A DNA stretch of 8,948 nt from an uncultured Comamonadaceae bacterium (GTDB lineage: Bacteria; Pseudomonadota; Gammaproteobacteria; Burkholderiales; Burkholderiaceae_C): positions 1 to 8,948 of the forward strand of contig CALBWZ010000462.1 of NCBI GenBank assembly GCA_937893415.1. The letters are read 5' to 3'. The notes under the pieces were generated by a model. The model did no database searches. It was not told the origin of the DNA and saw nothing but the letters and a program-made list of their open reading frames with translations. Both the position numbers and the translations under genes were made by a program. Of this stretch, positions 1 through 6,924 are shown in pieces. Every line of letters starts with the position of its first letter. Within the stretch, counting starts at the first letter, position 1.

Positions 1-1349
1 CAGTATTGCTCTACAGGAAAGTCACGTGTGTAACCGTAGCCACCGAGTATTTGAATGGCCAAGGAGTTGGCCTCAAGGCACCACTCGCTCGGCCAGCTTT
101 TAACAATGGGTGTGAGTACCTCAAGTAGCAGGTGAGCTTGCTTGCCATCATCGCTGTCGCCGTCGCTTGTTTTGAGTGTGTCGACCAAACGTGCGCAATA
201 CAAAGCCAACGCAAGGGCGCCTTCGCTGTAACTTTTTTGGGCCAGCAACATGCGCTTGACGTCTGCGTGCTCAATGATGGCCACAGGCGGGGCGCTTGTG
301 TCTTTGCCTGCGCCGTCAATGTGACGACCTTGAGGCCTGTTTTTAGCGTAGTCCAAACTGACTTGATAGCCGGCGTATCCCAGCATAGTGGCGGCCATGC
401 CAATACCAATACGCGCCTCGTTCATCATGTGCATCATGCACTTGAGGCCTTCGCCAGGCTTGCCAACAAGATAGCCAACAGCACCGGCTTTACCGTCAAC
501 TGGGTACTTACCTTCACCAAAATTGAGCAAGGTGTTGGTGGTGCCACGCCAACCACATTTGTGATTCAAGCCTGCCAATGCCACATCGTTGCGCACACCA
601 GTCAACTCGCCAGCCTCGTTCACCAAGTGCTTGGGGACAATGAACAGAGAAATACCTCTGGTACCCGGTACCAGTTGCCCGTTGAGATCGGGAATTTTGG
701 CCAGCACCAAGTGAATAATGTTGTCGGTTAGCTCGTGCTCACCGCTGGATATCCACATCTTGTTGCCGTGTAAACGGTAGCGCGAACCTAGGGCCTCGTT
801 GTCAAAATCTGCACCATCAGCTACCGCACGTGTCATGATATCGCTCAGACTTGAGCCAGCCTGCGGCTCTGACAGGCACATGGTGCCGCTAAACCGGCCA
901 CTGAGCTCTTGTCTAGCAAAAACCTCTTTTTGTGTGTCGGTGCCGTGCGCCATCAGCAAGTTGGCGTTGCCAACTGTGAGTAAGCCGCTGCCCATACTCA
1001 CAGAAGCAGCAGCAAAAAACGCATTGGCAGCCGACTCTATGGTGTGAGGCAGTTGCATACCACCCCACTCGTAATCTTGACTCGCTGCCAACATACCCGA
1101 CTCGGCATAGGCGTCGTTGGCATCGTGCGTGGCTTGTGGCAAGTGCACACGCTCACCATCAAAATGTGGCTCCTGCGTGTCTACAAGGCGGTTGAAAGGT
1201 GCAAATTTTTCACGCGCAATGCGCTCGCATGTATCAAGTACCGCATCAAAGGTTTCGCGGTTGTGGTCTTCAAAGCGCGGCAGCGTATTGAGGTCTTCGG
1301 CTTTCAACCAGTCATACAACAAGAAGTTGAGCGTGTTGCGCAAGGCCAT
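1..1349 (-). CDS. Acyl-CoA dehydrogenase, long (~600 aa) type, C-terminus cut by window edge
   Basis: Flavoprotein that oxidises acyl-CoA to trans-2-enoyl-CoA, the first step of beta-oxidation; cytoplasmic, passing electrons to electron-transfer flavoprotein. I translated 449 complete codons from ATG 1349; the frame is still open at base 1. Visible motifs: MCLSEPQAGSSLSD at residues 157-170 (FAD/substrate loop, the TEP-x-AGS pattern), WISSGEH at 199-205, NRPQGR at 337-342, and GGYGYTRDFPVEQY at 436-449, the acyl-CoA dehydrogenase C-terminal signature. In this family the catalytic Glu is expected a short way past that signature, so it lies outside the window and cannot be checked. The insert around residues 340-405 fits the longer bacterial family rather than the 380-residue short-chain enzymes. 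The start follows an in-frame TAA (1365-1367) and an AAGGA about 10 bases upstream. It lies 51 bases after the thiolase gene and probably shares its transcript. Chain-length preference cannot be read from sequence. Confidence 0.93.
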   Translation of the reverse strand, partial: MALRNTLNFLLYDWLKAEDLNTLPRFEDHNRETFDAVLDTCERIAREKFAPFNRLVDTQEPHFDGERVHLPQATHDANDAYAESGMLAASQDYEWGGMQLPHTIESAANAFFAAASVSMGSGLLTVGNANLLMAHGTDTQKEVFARQELSGRFSGTMCLSEPQAGSSLSDIMTRAVADGADFDNEALGSRYRLHGNKMWISSGEHELTDNIIHLVLAKIPDLNGQLVPGTRGISLFIVPKHLVNEAGELTGVRNDVALAGLNHKCGWRGTTNTLLNFGEGKYPVDGKAGAVGYLVGKPGEGLKCMMHMMNEARIGIGMAATMLGYAGYQVSLDYAKNRPQGRHIDGAGKDTSAPPVAIIEHADVKRMLLAQKSYSEGALALALYCARLVDTLKTSDGDSDDGKQAHLLLEVLTPIVKSWPSEWCLEANSLAIQILGGYGYTRDFPVEQY

Positions 1350-1400
1350 GTGCAGCGATTCCTTTTAAGCGGTAGCAGTGTATGTTGAAGGTGGTACGGC

Positions 1401-2576
1401 TTATAGAACCTCAAACACACCAGCGGCGCCCATACCGCCACCAATACACATGGTGACGCACACCCGCTTTGCACCGCGGCGTTTGCCTTCAATCAGGGCG
1501 TGGCCTGTTAGTCGCTGACCGCTCACACCGTAAGGGTGGCCCAAGGCTATGGAGCCGCCGTTGACGTTGAGTCTGTCGGCCGGAATGCCCAAGCGGTCAC
1601 GGCAGTACAACACTTGCACGGCAAAGGCTTCGTTGAGCTCCCACAAGTCAATGTCATCAACTGTTAAGCCTAATTTTTTCAACACCTTAGGCACAGCAAA
1701 AACAGGTCCAATGCCCATTTCATCTGGCTCACAACCCGCTACAGCAAAGCCTAAAAAGCGACCCAGTGGTTGCAGCCCTCTTTGACTCACCAGTTTTTCG
1801 TTCATGATCACGCAAGCACCCGCACCGTCAGAAAACTGGCTGGCGTTACCGGCTGTTATGAGGCCGCCTGGCAGCGCAGAACCGATACCAGAAATGCCGT
1901 CTTTGGTGGTGCCGTCGCGAATACCTTCGTCGTGTTCAACCGTTACCTGTTTGGTCATAAGGCCCCGCTTTTTATCAGCCACACCCATGGTCACGGTAAT
2001 GGGGGCTATTTCATCGGCAAACAAACCTGCTGCGCGTGCCGCAAACGCGAGTTGCTGGCTGCTGGCGCCGTATTCATCCATGGCGTCGCGCGATATGTTG
2101 TAGCGCTTGGCCACTTGCTCAGCGGTTTGCAGCATGCTCCAGTAAATTTCTGGTTTTTGCTTGGCCAAGCTGAGGTCGTTGATCATGTGCAAGTTCATCT
2201 CTTGTTGCACACAAGAAATACTTTCCACGCCACCAGCCACAAAGGTGTCTGCCTCGCCGGCAATCACGCGCTGCGCAGCCAAGGCAATGGTTTGCAAACC
2301 AGATGAGCAAAAACGGTTGACCGTCATGCCAGATACCTCAACAGGACAGCCAGCCTTGATGGCAATTTGACGGGCGATGTTCGCACCAGTGGCCCCTTCG
2401 GGGTTGGCGCAACCCATGATGACATCTTCAACTTCGCCGGCCTCGATCCCGGCTCGAGCAATAGCTTGCGCCACGGCGTGTCCACCCAAAGTGGCTCCAT
2501 GGGTCATGTTGAAAGAGCCCTTCCAGCTTTTGGCCAAAGGCGTGCGTGCAGTAGAAACAATCAATGCGGATGTCAT
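1401..2576 (-). CDS. fadA: Acetyl-CoA C-acyltransferase (thiolase)
   Basis: Cleaves 3-ketoacyl-CoA with CoA to give acetyl-CoA and a shortened acyl-CoA, the last step of the beta-oxidation cycle. At 391 residues it has the usual thiolase length. The complete active site is visible: nucleophile Cys90 in [14 protein letters not shown] at 315-318, His347 in [10 protein letters not shown], and Cys377 in [10 protein letters not shown] near the C-terminus. The GGG-GAAG tail is typical of thiolase superfamily enzymes. The start at 2576 has AAGGA 8 bases upstream. It lies downstream of the fadB-like gene and upstream of the acyl-CoA dehydrogenase, so a degradative thiolase is favoured over a biosynthetic (PhaA-type) one, although motifs alone do not fully separate the two. 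The symbol is given by family and context; chain-length specificity is unknown. The GHP motif continues as YGVSG rather than the commoner IGASG or IGATG, which I take to be a subfamily trait. Confidence 0.93.
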   Translation of the reverse strand: MTSALIVSTARTPLAKSWKGSFNMTHGATLGGHAVAQAIARAGIEAGEVEDVIMGCANPEGATGANIARQIAIKAGCPVEVSGMTVNRFCSSGLQTIALAAQRVIAGEADTFVAGGVESISCVQQEMNLHMINDLSLAKQKPEIYWSMLQTAEQVAKRYNISRDAMDEYGASSQQLAFAARAAGLFADEIAPITVTMGVADKKRGLMTKQVTVEHDEGIRDGTTKDGISGIGSALPGGLITAGNASQFSDGAGACVIMNEKLVSQRGLQPLGRFLGFAVAGCEPDEMGIGPVFAVPKVLKKLGLTVDDIDLWELNEAFAVQVLYCRDRLGIPADRLNVNGGSIALGHPYGVSGQRLTGHALIEGKRRGAKRVCVTMCIGGGMGAAGVFEVL

Positions 2577-2691
2577 AGCTTTAATCCTTGTTCAATCAGT
2601 GCGGCGCTCTGGCCGCAACTCAAATTAATATGTGCAATAAGTCAGTGTTCGGACAGAGGGCTGAGCCTTACCCGCGGTGTCAGCCCTGGCT
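2577..2691 (-). other. Intergenic gap between fadB-like gene and thiolase, with a hairpin
   Basis: This 115-base spacer separates two genes of one pathway and holds no plausible reading frame. Positions 2657-2664 and 2680-2687 form a perfect 8-bp inverted repeat (AGGGCTGA / TCAGCCCT) around a 15-base loop, which itself contains a 3-bp ACC/GGT stem. On the minus strand no T-run follows, so it does not look like a full rho-independent terminator. It could act as a weak or rho-assisted terminator, or as an RNA-stability or processing element setting the ratio of the two proteins. The AT-rich stretch around 2620-2633 contains a TATTAA-like hexamer but I find no convincing -35 partner. Confidence 0.45.
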
Positions 2692-4794
2692 TTAACCGGT
2701 AAACGTTTTGCCCTCAGCAACCAATCGCGCAAGCAGCGGTGCGGGTTGCCAAAATGTGGCGTCGTCTTGTGGGTTGGCAGCAAACTGTTTCATGCGCTGT
2801 ACCACGTTGAACAAGCCATACTCGTCCGCGTAGCGCATCGGGCCCCCGCGCCACAGCGGAAAGCCATAACCTGTGAGGTAGACCATGTCTATGTCACTTG
2901 CCTTGCTGGCAATACCTTCTTCCAAAATATGCGCAGCCTCGTTGATCAGAGAGAACACCAATCGGTGCACGATTTCTTCATCGCCAATCTTGCGTGTGGG
3001 TGTGCCTAGTTTGGCGCGGTGCTCGGAGACCATGTCTTCAACCAATGTGCTTGGAATAGCTTTGCGCTGGCCTGGCGCATAGTCGTACCAGCCGGCACCC
3101 GTTTTTTGGCCATAGCGTCCCAACTCGCACAACAAATCAGCTGTTTTGCTGTAAGTGATGTCTGGCTTGTCAATGGCGCGTCGCTTGCGAATCGCCCAAC
3201 CAATGTCGTTGCCAGCCAAGTCACCCATGCGGAATGGACCCATGGCAAAACCAAACTTCTCTACGGCCTTGTCAACTTGGGCAGGTGTACAGCCTTCATC
3301 TAACAAGAAGCCAGCTTGGCGGCTGTATTGCTCAATCATTCGGTTGCCAATAAAGCCGTCGCACACGCCAGACACCACAGATGTCTTTTTGATGCGCTTA
3401 CCCAGGGCCATAACGGTTGCCAACACGTCTTTCGCAGTTGCTTTACCACGCACAACTTCCAGCAATTTCATCACGTTGGCAGGACTGAAGAAATGTGTGC
3501 CAATGACATCTTGCGGGCGCTTGGTAAAGGCCGCAATTTGGTCGACATCTAAAGTCGAGGTGTTGGACGCCAAAATAGCGCCAGGCTTCATCACCGCGTC
3601 GAGTTGCTTGAAAACCGCCTCTTTGACATTCATTTCTTCGAACACCGCTTCAATCACCATGTCTGCGTCTTTGAGGTCGTCGTAGGTCAGCGTGGTGGAC
3701 AACAGCCCCATGCGCTGGTCCAACGCTTCTTGGCTTAGTTTGCCTTTTTTGACTTGCGATTCGTAATTTTTAAGAATGGTGGCCACGCCACGGTCCAAGG
3801 CCTCTTGTTTGGTCTCGAGCATGACAACGGGCATACCGGCATTCAAGAAGTTCATACTGATACCACCGCCCATGGTGCCAGCACCAATCACAGCTATTTG
3901 CTTGATCTCCCGCTTGGGTGTGTCAGCGGGTACATCTGGAATCTTGCTGGCAGCACGGTCTGCCATAAACACATGGCGCAAGGCGCGGCTCTCTGCCGTC
4001 CACATGAGATTGATGAACAAGTCGCGCTCAAACGCCATACCGTCTTCAAACTTGCGCTTGGTAGCGGCTTGCACGGCATCCAAACACTTCTCAGGTGCTG
4101 GGAAGTTTTTGGCCATGCCGCGCACCATGTTTCGGGCAAATTGGAAATAGGCATCCCCATCTGGGTGTTTGCACTTGAGGTCACGCACCAACGGCATTGG
4201 ACGGACATCGGCCATGCTAGCGGCAAAGGCCTTGGCCTCCTCTAGCAAGCTGTCAGCACTGGCTGCCATTTTGTTGAAGAGTTGTTGGCCTGGGATTGTG
4301 GCCAACATGTCACTGCTGACTGTGTCGCCACTGACAATCATGTTCAAGGCTGCTTCAACGCCAATAACGCGCGGCAAACGTTGCGTACCACCTGCACCTG
4401 GCAACAAACCCAGCTTGACTTCAGGCAACGCCACTTTGCAGTTTGGCGCGGCAACGCGGTAATGGCATCCCAATGCCAACTCCAAGCCGCCACCCATACA
4501 CACGGAGTGCAACGCGGCAACCACAGGCTTGTTGGATTGTTCTATCAGTTTGATAACGCTGAGCAAGTTTGGCTCAGCCATGGCCTTGGGTGAGCCAAAT
4601 TCACGGATATCAGCTCCGCCTGAAAAGGCTTTTCCTGCACCAGTAATGACAATGGCGGTAATAGCCTTGTCGGCATTGGCCTGTTCCATGGCCGCGGCAA
4701 TGCCTTGGCGCGTAGACAAACCTAAGCCATTAACGGGCGGGTTGTCTAGGGTGATCACGGCGATGTTGCCGCTGGCTTGGTAATGCGCAGTCAT
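2692..4794 (-). CDS. fadB: FadB-like bifunctional enoyl-CoA hydratase / 3-hydroxyacyl-CoA dehydrogenase
   Basis: Two-domain beta-oxidation enzyme: hydrates trans-2-enoyl-CoA to L-3-hydroxyacyl-CoA, then oxidises it with NAD to 3-ketoacyl-CoA. It has 700 residues, close to FadB/FadJ (about 715-730). The N-terminal crotonase domain (about 1-190) has the oxyanion-hole region GKAFSGGADIREF (54-66), GGGLELALG with Glu105, and ALPEVKLGLLPGAGGTQR with Glu125. Their 20-residue spacing matches the two catalytic Glu of E. coli FadB. The dehydrogenase part (about 297-575) begins with the Rossmann motif IGAGTMGGG (303-311) and carries ASNTSTL (409-415), His434 in THFFSPA, Glu446 and Asn484 in GFIGNR. A second C-terminal dehydrogenase domain (about 605-690) contains YGFPLWRGGPM. 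GGAGG lies 4 bases before the ATG. FadB normally forms a complex with FadA, here encoded downstream. A palindrome about 50 bases upstream may be its operator. Confidence 0.95.
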   Translation of the reverse strand: MTAHYQASGNIAVITLDNPPVNGLGLSTRQGIAAAMEQANADKAITAIVITGAGKAFSGGADIREFGSPKAMAEPNLLSVIKLIEQSNKPVVAALHSVCMGGGLELALGCHYRVAAPNCKVALPEVKLGLLPGAGGTQRLPRVIGVEAALNMIVSGDTVSSDMLATIPGQQLFNKMAASADSLLEEAKAFAASMADVRPMPLVRDLKCKHPDGDAYFQFARNMVRGMAKNFPAPEKCLDAVQAATKRKFEDGMAFERDLFINLMWTAESRALRHVFMADRAASKIPDVPADTPKREIKQIAVIGAGTMGGGISMNFLNAGMPVVMLETKQEALDRGVATILKNYESQVKKGKLSQEALDQRMGLLSTTLTYDDLKDADMVIEAVFEEMNVKEAVFKQLDAVMKPGAILASNTSTLDVDQIAAFTKRPQDVIGTHFFSPANVMKLLEVVRGKATAKDVLATVMALGKRIKKTSVVSGVCDGFIGNRMIEQYSRQAGFLLDEGCTPAQVDKAVEKFGFAMGPFRMGDLAGNDIGWAIRKRRAIDKPDITYSKTADLLCELGRYGQKTGAGWYDYAPGQRKAIPSTLVEDMVSEHRAKLGTPTRKIGDEEIVHRLVFSLINEAAHILEEGIASKASDIDMVYLTGYGFPLWRGGPMRYADEYGLFNVVQRMKQFAANPQDDATFWQPAPLLARLVAEGKTFTG

Positions 4795-4835
4795 GAGGCC
4801 TCCGGTAAATGTTTAAACAATTGGCTTATAAAAAG

Positions 4836-4859
4836 AAAAAAGAACGCTCGTTCGATTTT
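4836..4859. promoter_or_regulatory. Candidate repressor operator upstream of the beta-oxidation cluster
   Basis: Positions 4842-4853 read GAACGCTCGTTC, a perfect 5-bp inverted repeat around a 2-base centre. Beyond a 2-base mismatch on each side the symmetry resumes as AAAA (4836-4839) against TTTT (4856-4859). Such short, tightly spaced palindromes are typical of operators bound by TetR-family dimers, and TetR-type regulators of fatty-acid and branched-chain degradation are known or predicted in betaproteobacteria. The site lies 48-59 bases before the fadB-like start, next to a TATAAG hexamer (4825-4830, read on the minus strand) that could be a -10 box, although I see no good -35. On the minus strand the same sequence is followed by a T-rich run, so a weak terminator for the MFS gene is an alternative. 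The hairpin would have only about 4 bp, which makes that less likely. No regulator gene is in the window. Confidence 0.4.
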
Positions 4860-4889
4860 GATCAATGGTAGCGCTAAATTGTGTGGCGC

Positions 4890-4907
4890 TTGTCTCAGTT
4901 GGGACAA
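4890..4907. other. Small hairpin downstream of the MFS gene
   Basis: TTGTCTC (4890-4896) and GGGACAA (4901-4907) can pair around a 4-base loop, with one G-U pair when read on the plus strand and one mismatch when read on the minus strand. It begins 28 bases after the MFS stop codon. No T-run follows it on either strand, so I do not call it a terminator. It may be chance structure. Confidence 0.2.
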
Positions 4908-4934
4908 ACTAATGCGGCACCGGCTAGTGTCACC

Positions 4935-6068
4935 TCACTGGCGAGAATGCACTGCCCGCCGCGCTTGCAGGGTGATGTAAGCGCTAAAAAGAGGCACCAA
5001 CCACAACGCCGACCGCAGTGACGTAACGTGGGCCAACCAACCGAGCATTGGTGGCGCGATCAACATGCCCAAAGTGCCCATAAATGCCACAGTAGCGAGA
5101 GCCTGCCCGCCACTGCCAGCGTCTATCTGACCCGCGCAGCGCATCAAAACTGGCACTGCCAACGCCATGCCGCAGCCTACAACCGCGTAGGCTGGCAAGA
5201 CCACCCATACATTAGGCGCCACCAAGCTGGTAGCCATGCCTAAAGCGCCTAGACTGCCGCTGAGTTGCAATACCCGAACATTCCCCAGGGCATCAATGAC
5301 GGGATCGCCAAACAAGCGAACCAACACCATGGCAAAGGAAAATGCGGCGAAAGCCATTGGGGTCTGCGACAAGCTGACGCCAACAATGTCACGCATGAAC
5401 AAACCGCTCCAATCGCTCACTGCGCCCTCCACTATATAGGCGCCAACCACCATAGAGCCGACCAACAGCACTGGTGCTTTCAGTTGCAGTCTGGGCGCGC
5501 GTCTAGGGGTGTCGACGTCGCTTTCTTCTTGCAACAAAGCGCTGCTGTTGAACCACAAGCCACAAGCGCACAACAAGCCCAGCAGAGCCATGAAAGTCCA
5601 GGGCGGGACATGCCAGTTCAACACCACACCAACACCCAAGGCGCCTGACAAAGCACCCAAACTCCAGCACGCATGGAAGCGTGCCATGAGGGAGCGTTTC
5701 ATGTGGCGTTCTTGAACAACTGCTTGCGCGTTGATCGCTACATCCATGGCGGCAGCTGGAATACCAACGGCAAATAAGCTTGCCGACAACCACAACAAAT
5801 TAGGCGCAACCGCAATGAAAGGTAAGCAACAAGCCATGCTTATGCCGCTGGCAATAACCAACTTAGCGCTACCAAATCTGGCCAACAAGTGTCTTACCAA
5901 AGGGAACGTCAATAAGCCGCCAATGCCGGCACATAACAAAGCTAGGCCTACTTGCTCATGGGTTAAAGCGCGGGTATCACGCATCCAAGGAATCAGGCCC
6001 AGCCACGTGCCAAACATGAGGCCTAGAGAGGCAAAAGCAGCGCGAAGCGTCCAAATAGCATGGTTCAT
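4935..6068 (-). CDS. MFS transporter, YbjJ-like
   Basis: Inner-membrane major facilitator superfamily protein, 377 residues from the chosen start, with about twelve hydrophobic segments (roughly 7-28, 38-58, 68-88, 91-113, 131-150, 156-173, 198-216, 236-255, 265-285, 287-308, 324-345, 350-368). A charged central loop (about 175-197, EESDVDTPRR) divides the two six-helix halves. The region DVAINAQAVVQERHMKRSLM (109-128) followed by RFHACWSLGALSG, and the segment EGAVSDWSGLFMRD (214-227), recall the YbjJ group, whose substrate I do not know. The longest frame begins at 6101, but that ATG is in the loop of a terminator hairpin. MNHAIWTLRAAF from 6068 matches where relatives usually begin, so I prefer 6068. 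Neither ATG has a clear Shine-Dalgarno sequence, which leaves expression uncertain. Its function in relation to its neighbours is not evident; import or export of a small organic molecule is all that can be said. Confidence 0.85.
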   Translation of the reverse strand: MNHAIWTLRAAFASLGLMFGTWLGLIPWMRDTRALTHEQVGLALLCAGIGGLLTFPLVRHLLARFGSAKLVIASGISMACCLPFIAVAPNLLWLSASLFAVGIPAAAMDVAINAQAVVQERHMKRSLMARFHACWSLGALSGALGVGVVLNWHVPPWTFMALLGLLCACGLWFNSSALLQEESDVDTPRRAPRLQLKAPVLLVGSMVVGAYIVEGAVSDWSGLFMRDIVGVSLSQTPMAFAAFSFAMVLVRLFGDPVIDALGNVRVLQLSGSLGALGMATSLVAPNVWVVLPAYAVVGCGMALAVPVLMRCAGQIDAGSGGQALATVAFMGTLGMLIAPPMLGWLAHVTSLRSALWLVPLFSAYITLQARRAVHSRQ

Positions 6069-6082
6069 ATAAACAGAAGTCG

Positions 6083-6113
6083 AAAAAAAAGCAGCCACCA
6101 TGTGGGGCTGCTT
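6083..6113 (-). terminator. Rho-independent terminator of the liv transporter operon
   Basis: Read on the minus strand, AAGCAGCC (6113-6106) and GGCTGCTT (6096-6089) form a perfect 8-bp GC-rich stem around a 9-base loop. The T-run at 6090-6083 gives eight Ts, two of them in the stem. This is the classic intrinsic terminator form and it points the same way as livF, which ends 113 bases upstream. On the plus strand no T-run follows, so it is one-directional. It ends only 14 bases before the preferred MFS start at 6068, and it contains the alternative start at 6101. Confidence 0.88.
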
Positions 6114-6225
6114 GTTAATGATAACGCTGCACTGTGACCAAGGTACCAGGCTTATTGAGACCTTGCGATAGGGCTGTGATAGAGTTTATGCGTTCAATCT
6201 TTGAACATGCTAATCACTGAATGAC
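6114..6225 (-). other. Untranslated stretch between livF and its terminator
   Basis: These 112 bases hold no reading frame of note; the only ATG-led frame I found is a few codons long. They would be the 3' untranslated end of the liv transcript. If the MFS gene has its own promoter it should lie here, because the space after the terminator is too short. I could not find a pair of -35 and -10 hexamers with normal spacing. A small TTCAA-AGA-TTGAA inverted repeat sits at about 6192-6204. Confidence 0.4.
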
Positions 6226-6924
6226 TTAACCGTTTACTTCAAGCCACTCTTGTCGCACGTCGGCGCGCTCAAGCAACTGGTCGGGAGTACCCTCAAATGC
6301 AATCGTACCGTGGCCCATAACGGCAACGCGGTCAGAAATACGCATAGCAATGGTGAGTTTTTGCTCAATCAGCAACACACTCACGCCCCTACTTTTGAGC
6401 ATCTTCAGGTAGTCTGCAACTTGGGCCACAACCATGGGAGCCAAGCCCTCGGTTGGCTCATCAATGATGATGAGGTCTGGGTCTCCCATTAGGCTTCGAC
6501 ACAGCGTCAGCATTTGTTGCTCACCGCCAGACAACACCCCCGCTTCGGTGTTGGCGCGTTCCCTCAGCCTGGGAAACAACACGTACATGTCTTCAAACGA
6601 CCAACGTGGATTGGTGTTCTTGGTTTGCTGGCCCAGCAACAAGTTTTGCGCCACTGTGAGCTTGGGGAAAATATCGCGAGACTCTGGCACGTAGGCAACA
6701 CCTGCTTGTGCCATTTTGAAAGGCTGGTCACCCAGCACATTCACGCCGCGCCACTGCACGTCGCCCGTGGCATGCACTAGACCCATAATGGCCTTGGCCA
6801 ATGTGGAACGCCCAGACCCATTGCGTCCCAGTAATGCCACAATTTCACCTTTGGCAATTGACAGGTTGACGCCGTGCAAGATGTGACTCTTGTCGTAAAA
6901 CGCGTTTAGGTTGCTGATGATCAT
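6226..6924 (-). CDS. livF: Branched-chain (HAAT) ABC transporter ATP-binding protein LivF
   Basis: One of two cytoplasmic ATPases that power the importer; 232 residues, normal for LivF. The Walker A motif reads GRNGSGRST (33-41), with Arg39 where Lys is nearly invariant; I checked the codon (CGT on the coding strand). The rest of the fold is intact: VPESRDIFPKLT (79-90) at the Q-loop, as in other LivF proteins, signature LSGGEQQ (131-137), Walker B LIIIDEP (151-157) with Glu156, and D-loop GLAP. The His-loop position is Gln188 in LLIEQKL, also usual for LivF. The start overlaps the livG stop by four bases (ATGA) and has AGGA 6 bases upstream. It is the last gene of the operon before the terminator. 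The substrate cannot be deduced from the ATPase; branched-chain amino acids are the family default, but HAAT members also carry amides, urea and carboxylates. Confidence 0.93.
   Translation of the reverse strand: MIISNLNAFYDKSHILHGVNLSIAKGEIVALLGRNGSGRSTLAKAIMGLVHATGDVQWRGVNVLGDQPFKMAQAGVAYVPESRDIFPKLTVAQNLLLGQQTKNTNPRWSFEDMYVLFPRLRERANTEAGVLSGGEQQMLTLCRSLMGDPDLIIIDEPTEGLAPMVVAQVADYLKMLKSRGVSVLLIEQKLTIAMRISDRVAVMGHGTIAFEGTPDQLLERADVRQEWLEVNG

Noticed and set aside
11..409. A 132-codon minus-strand frame
   Set aside because: It is an out-of-frame reading of the acyl-CoA dehydrogenase; the correct frame encodes the catalytic-region signature over the same bases.
132..731. A 199-codon open frame on the plus strand
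   Set aside because: It lies wholly antisense to the acyl-CoA dehydrogenase, whose minus-strand frame carries the family motifs. The plus-strand translation has no recognisable domain, so it is a shadow.
1770..2306. A 178-codon plus-strand frame
   Set aside because: It is antisense to the thiolase, rich in Cys and His as shadow frames often are, and has no domain I recognise.
2611..2640. Possible promoter before the thiolase gene
   Set aside because: A TATTAA-like hexamer is present but no -35 hexamer with normal spacing could be found.
3155..3685. A 176-codon plus-strand frame (also 3754-4245)
   Set aside because: Both are antisense to the dehydrogenase and hydratase parts of the fadB-like gene, with low-complexity shadow-like composition and no motifs.
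4830..4859. Palindrome plus T-rich run as terminator of the MFS gene
   Set aside because: A hairpin with a usable loop would have only about 4 bp, half of them A-T, which is too weak for a confident terminator. The tight symmetry fits an operator better, though this is not excluded.
4777..4980. A 67-codon plus-strand frame across the fadB-MFS intergenic region
   Set aside because: It has no ribosome binding site, overlaps coding ends on both sides and the candidate operator, and its translation resembles nothing known.
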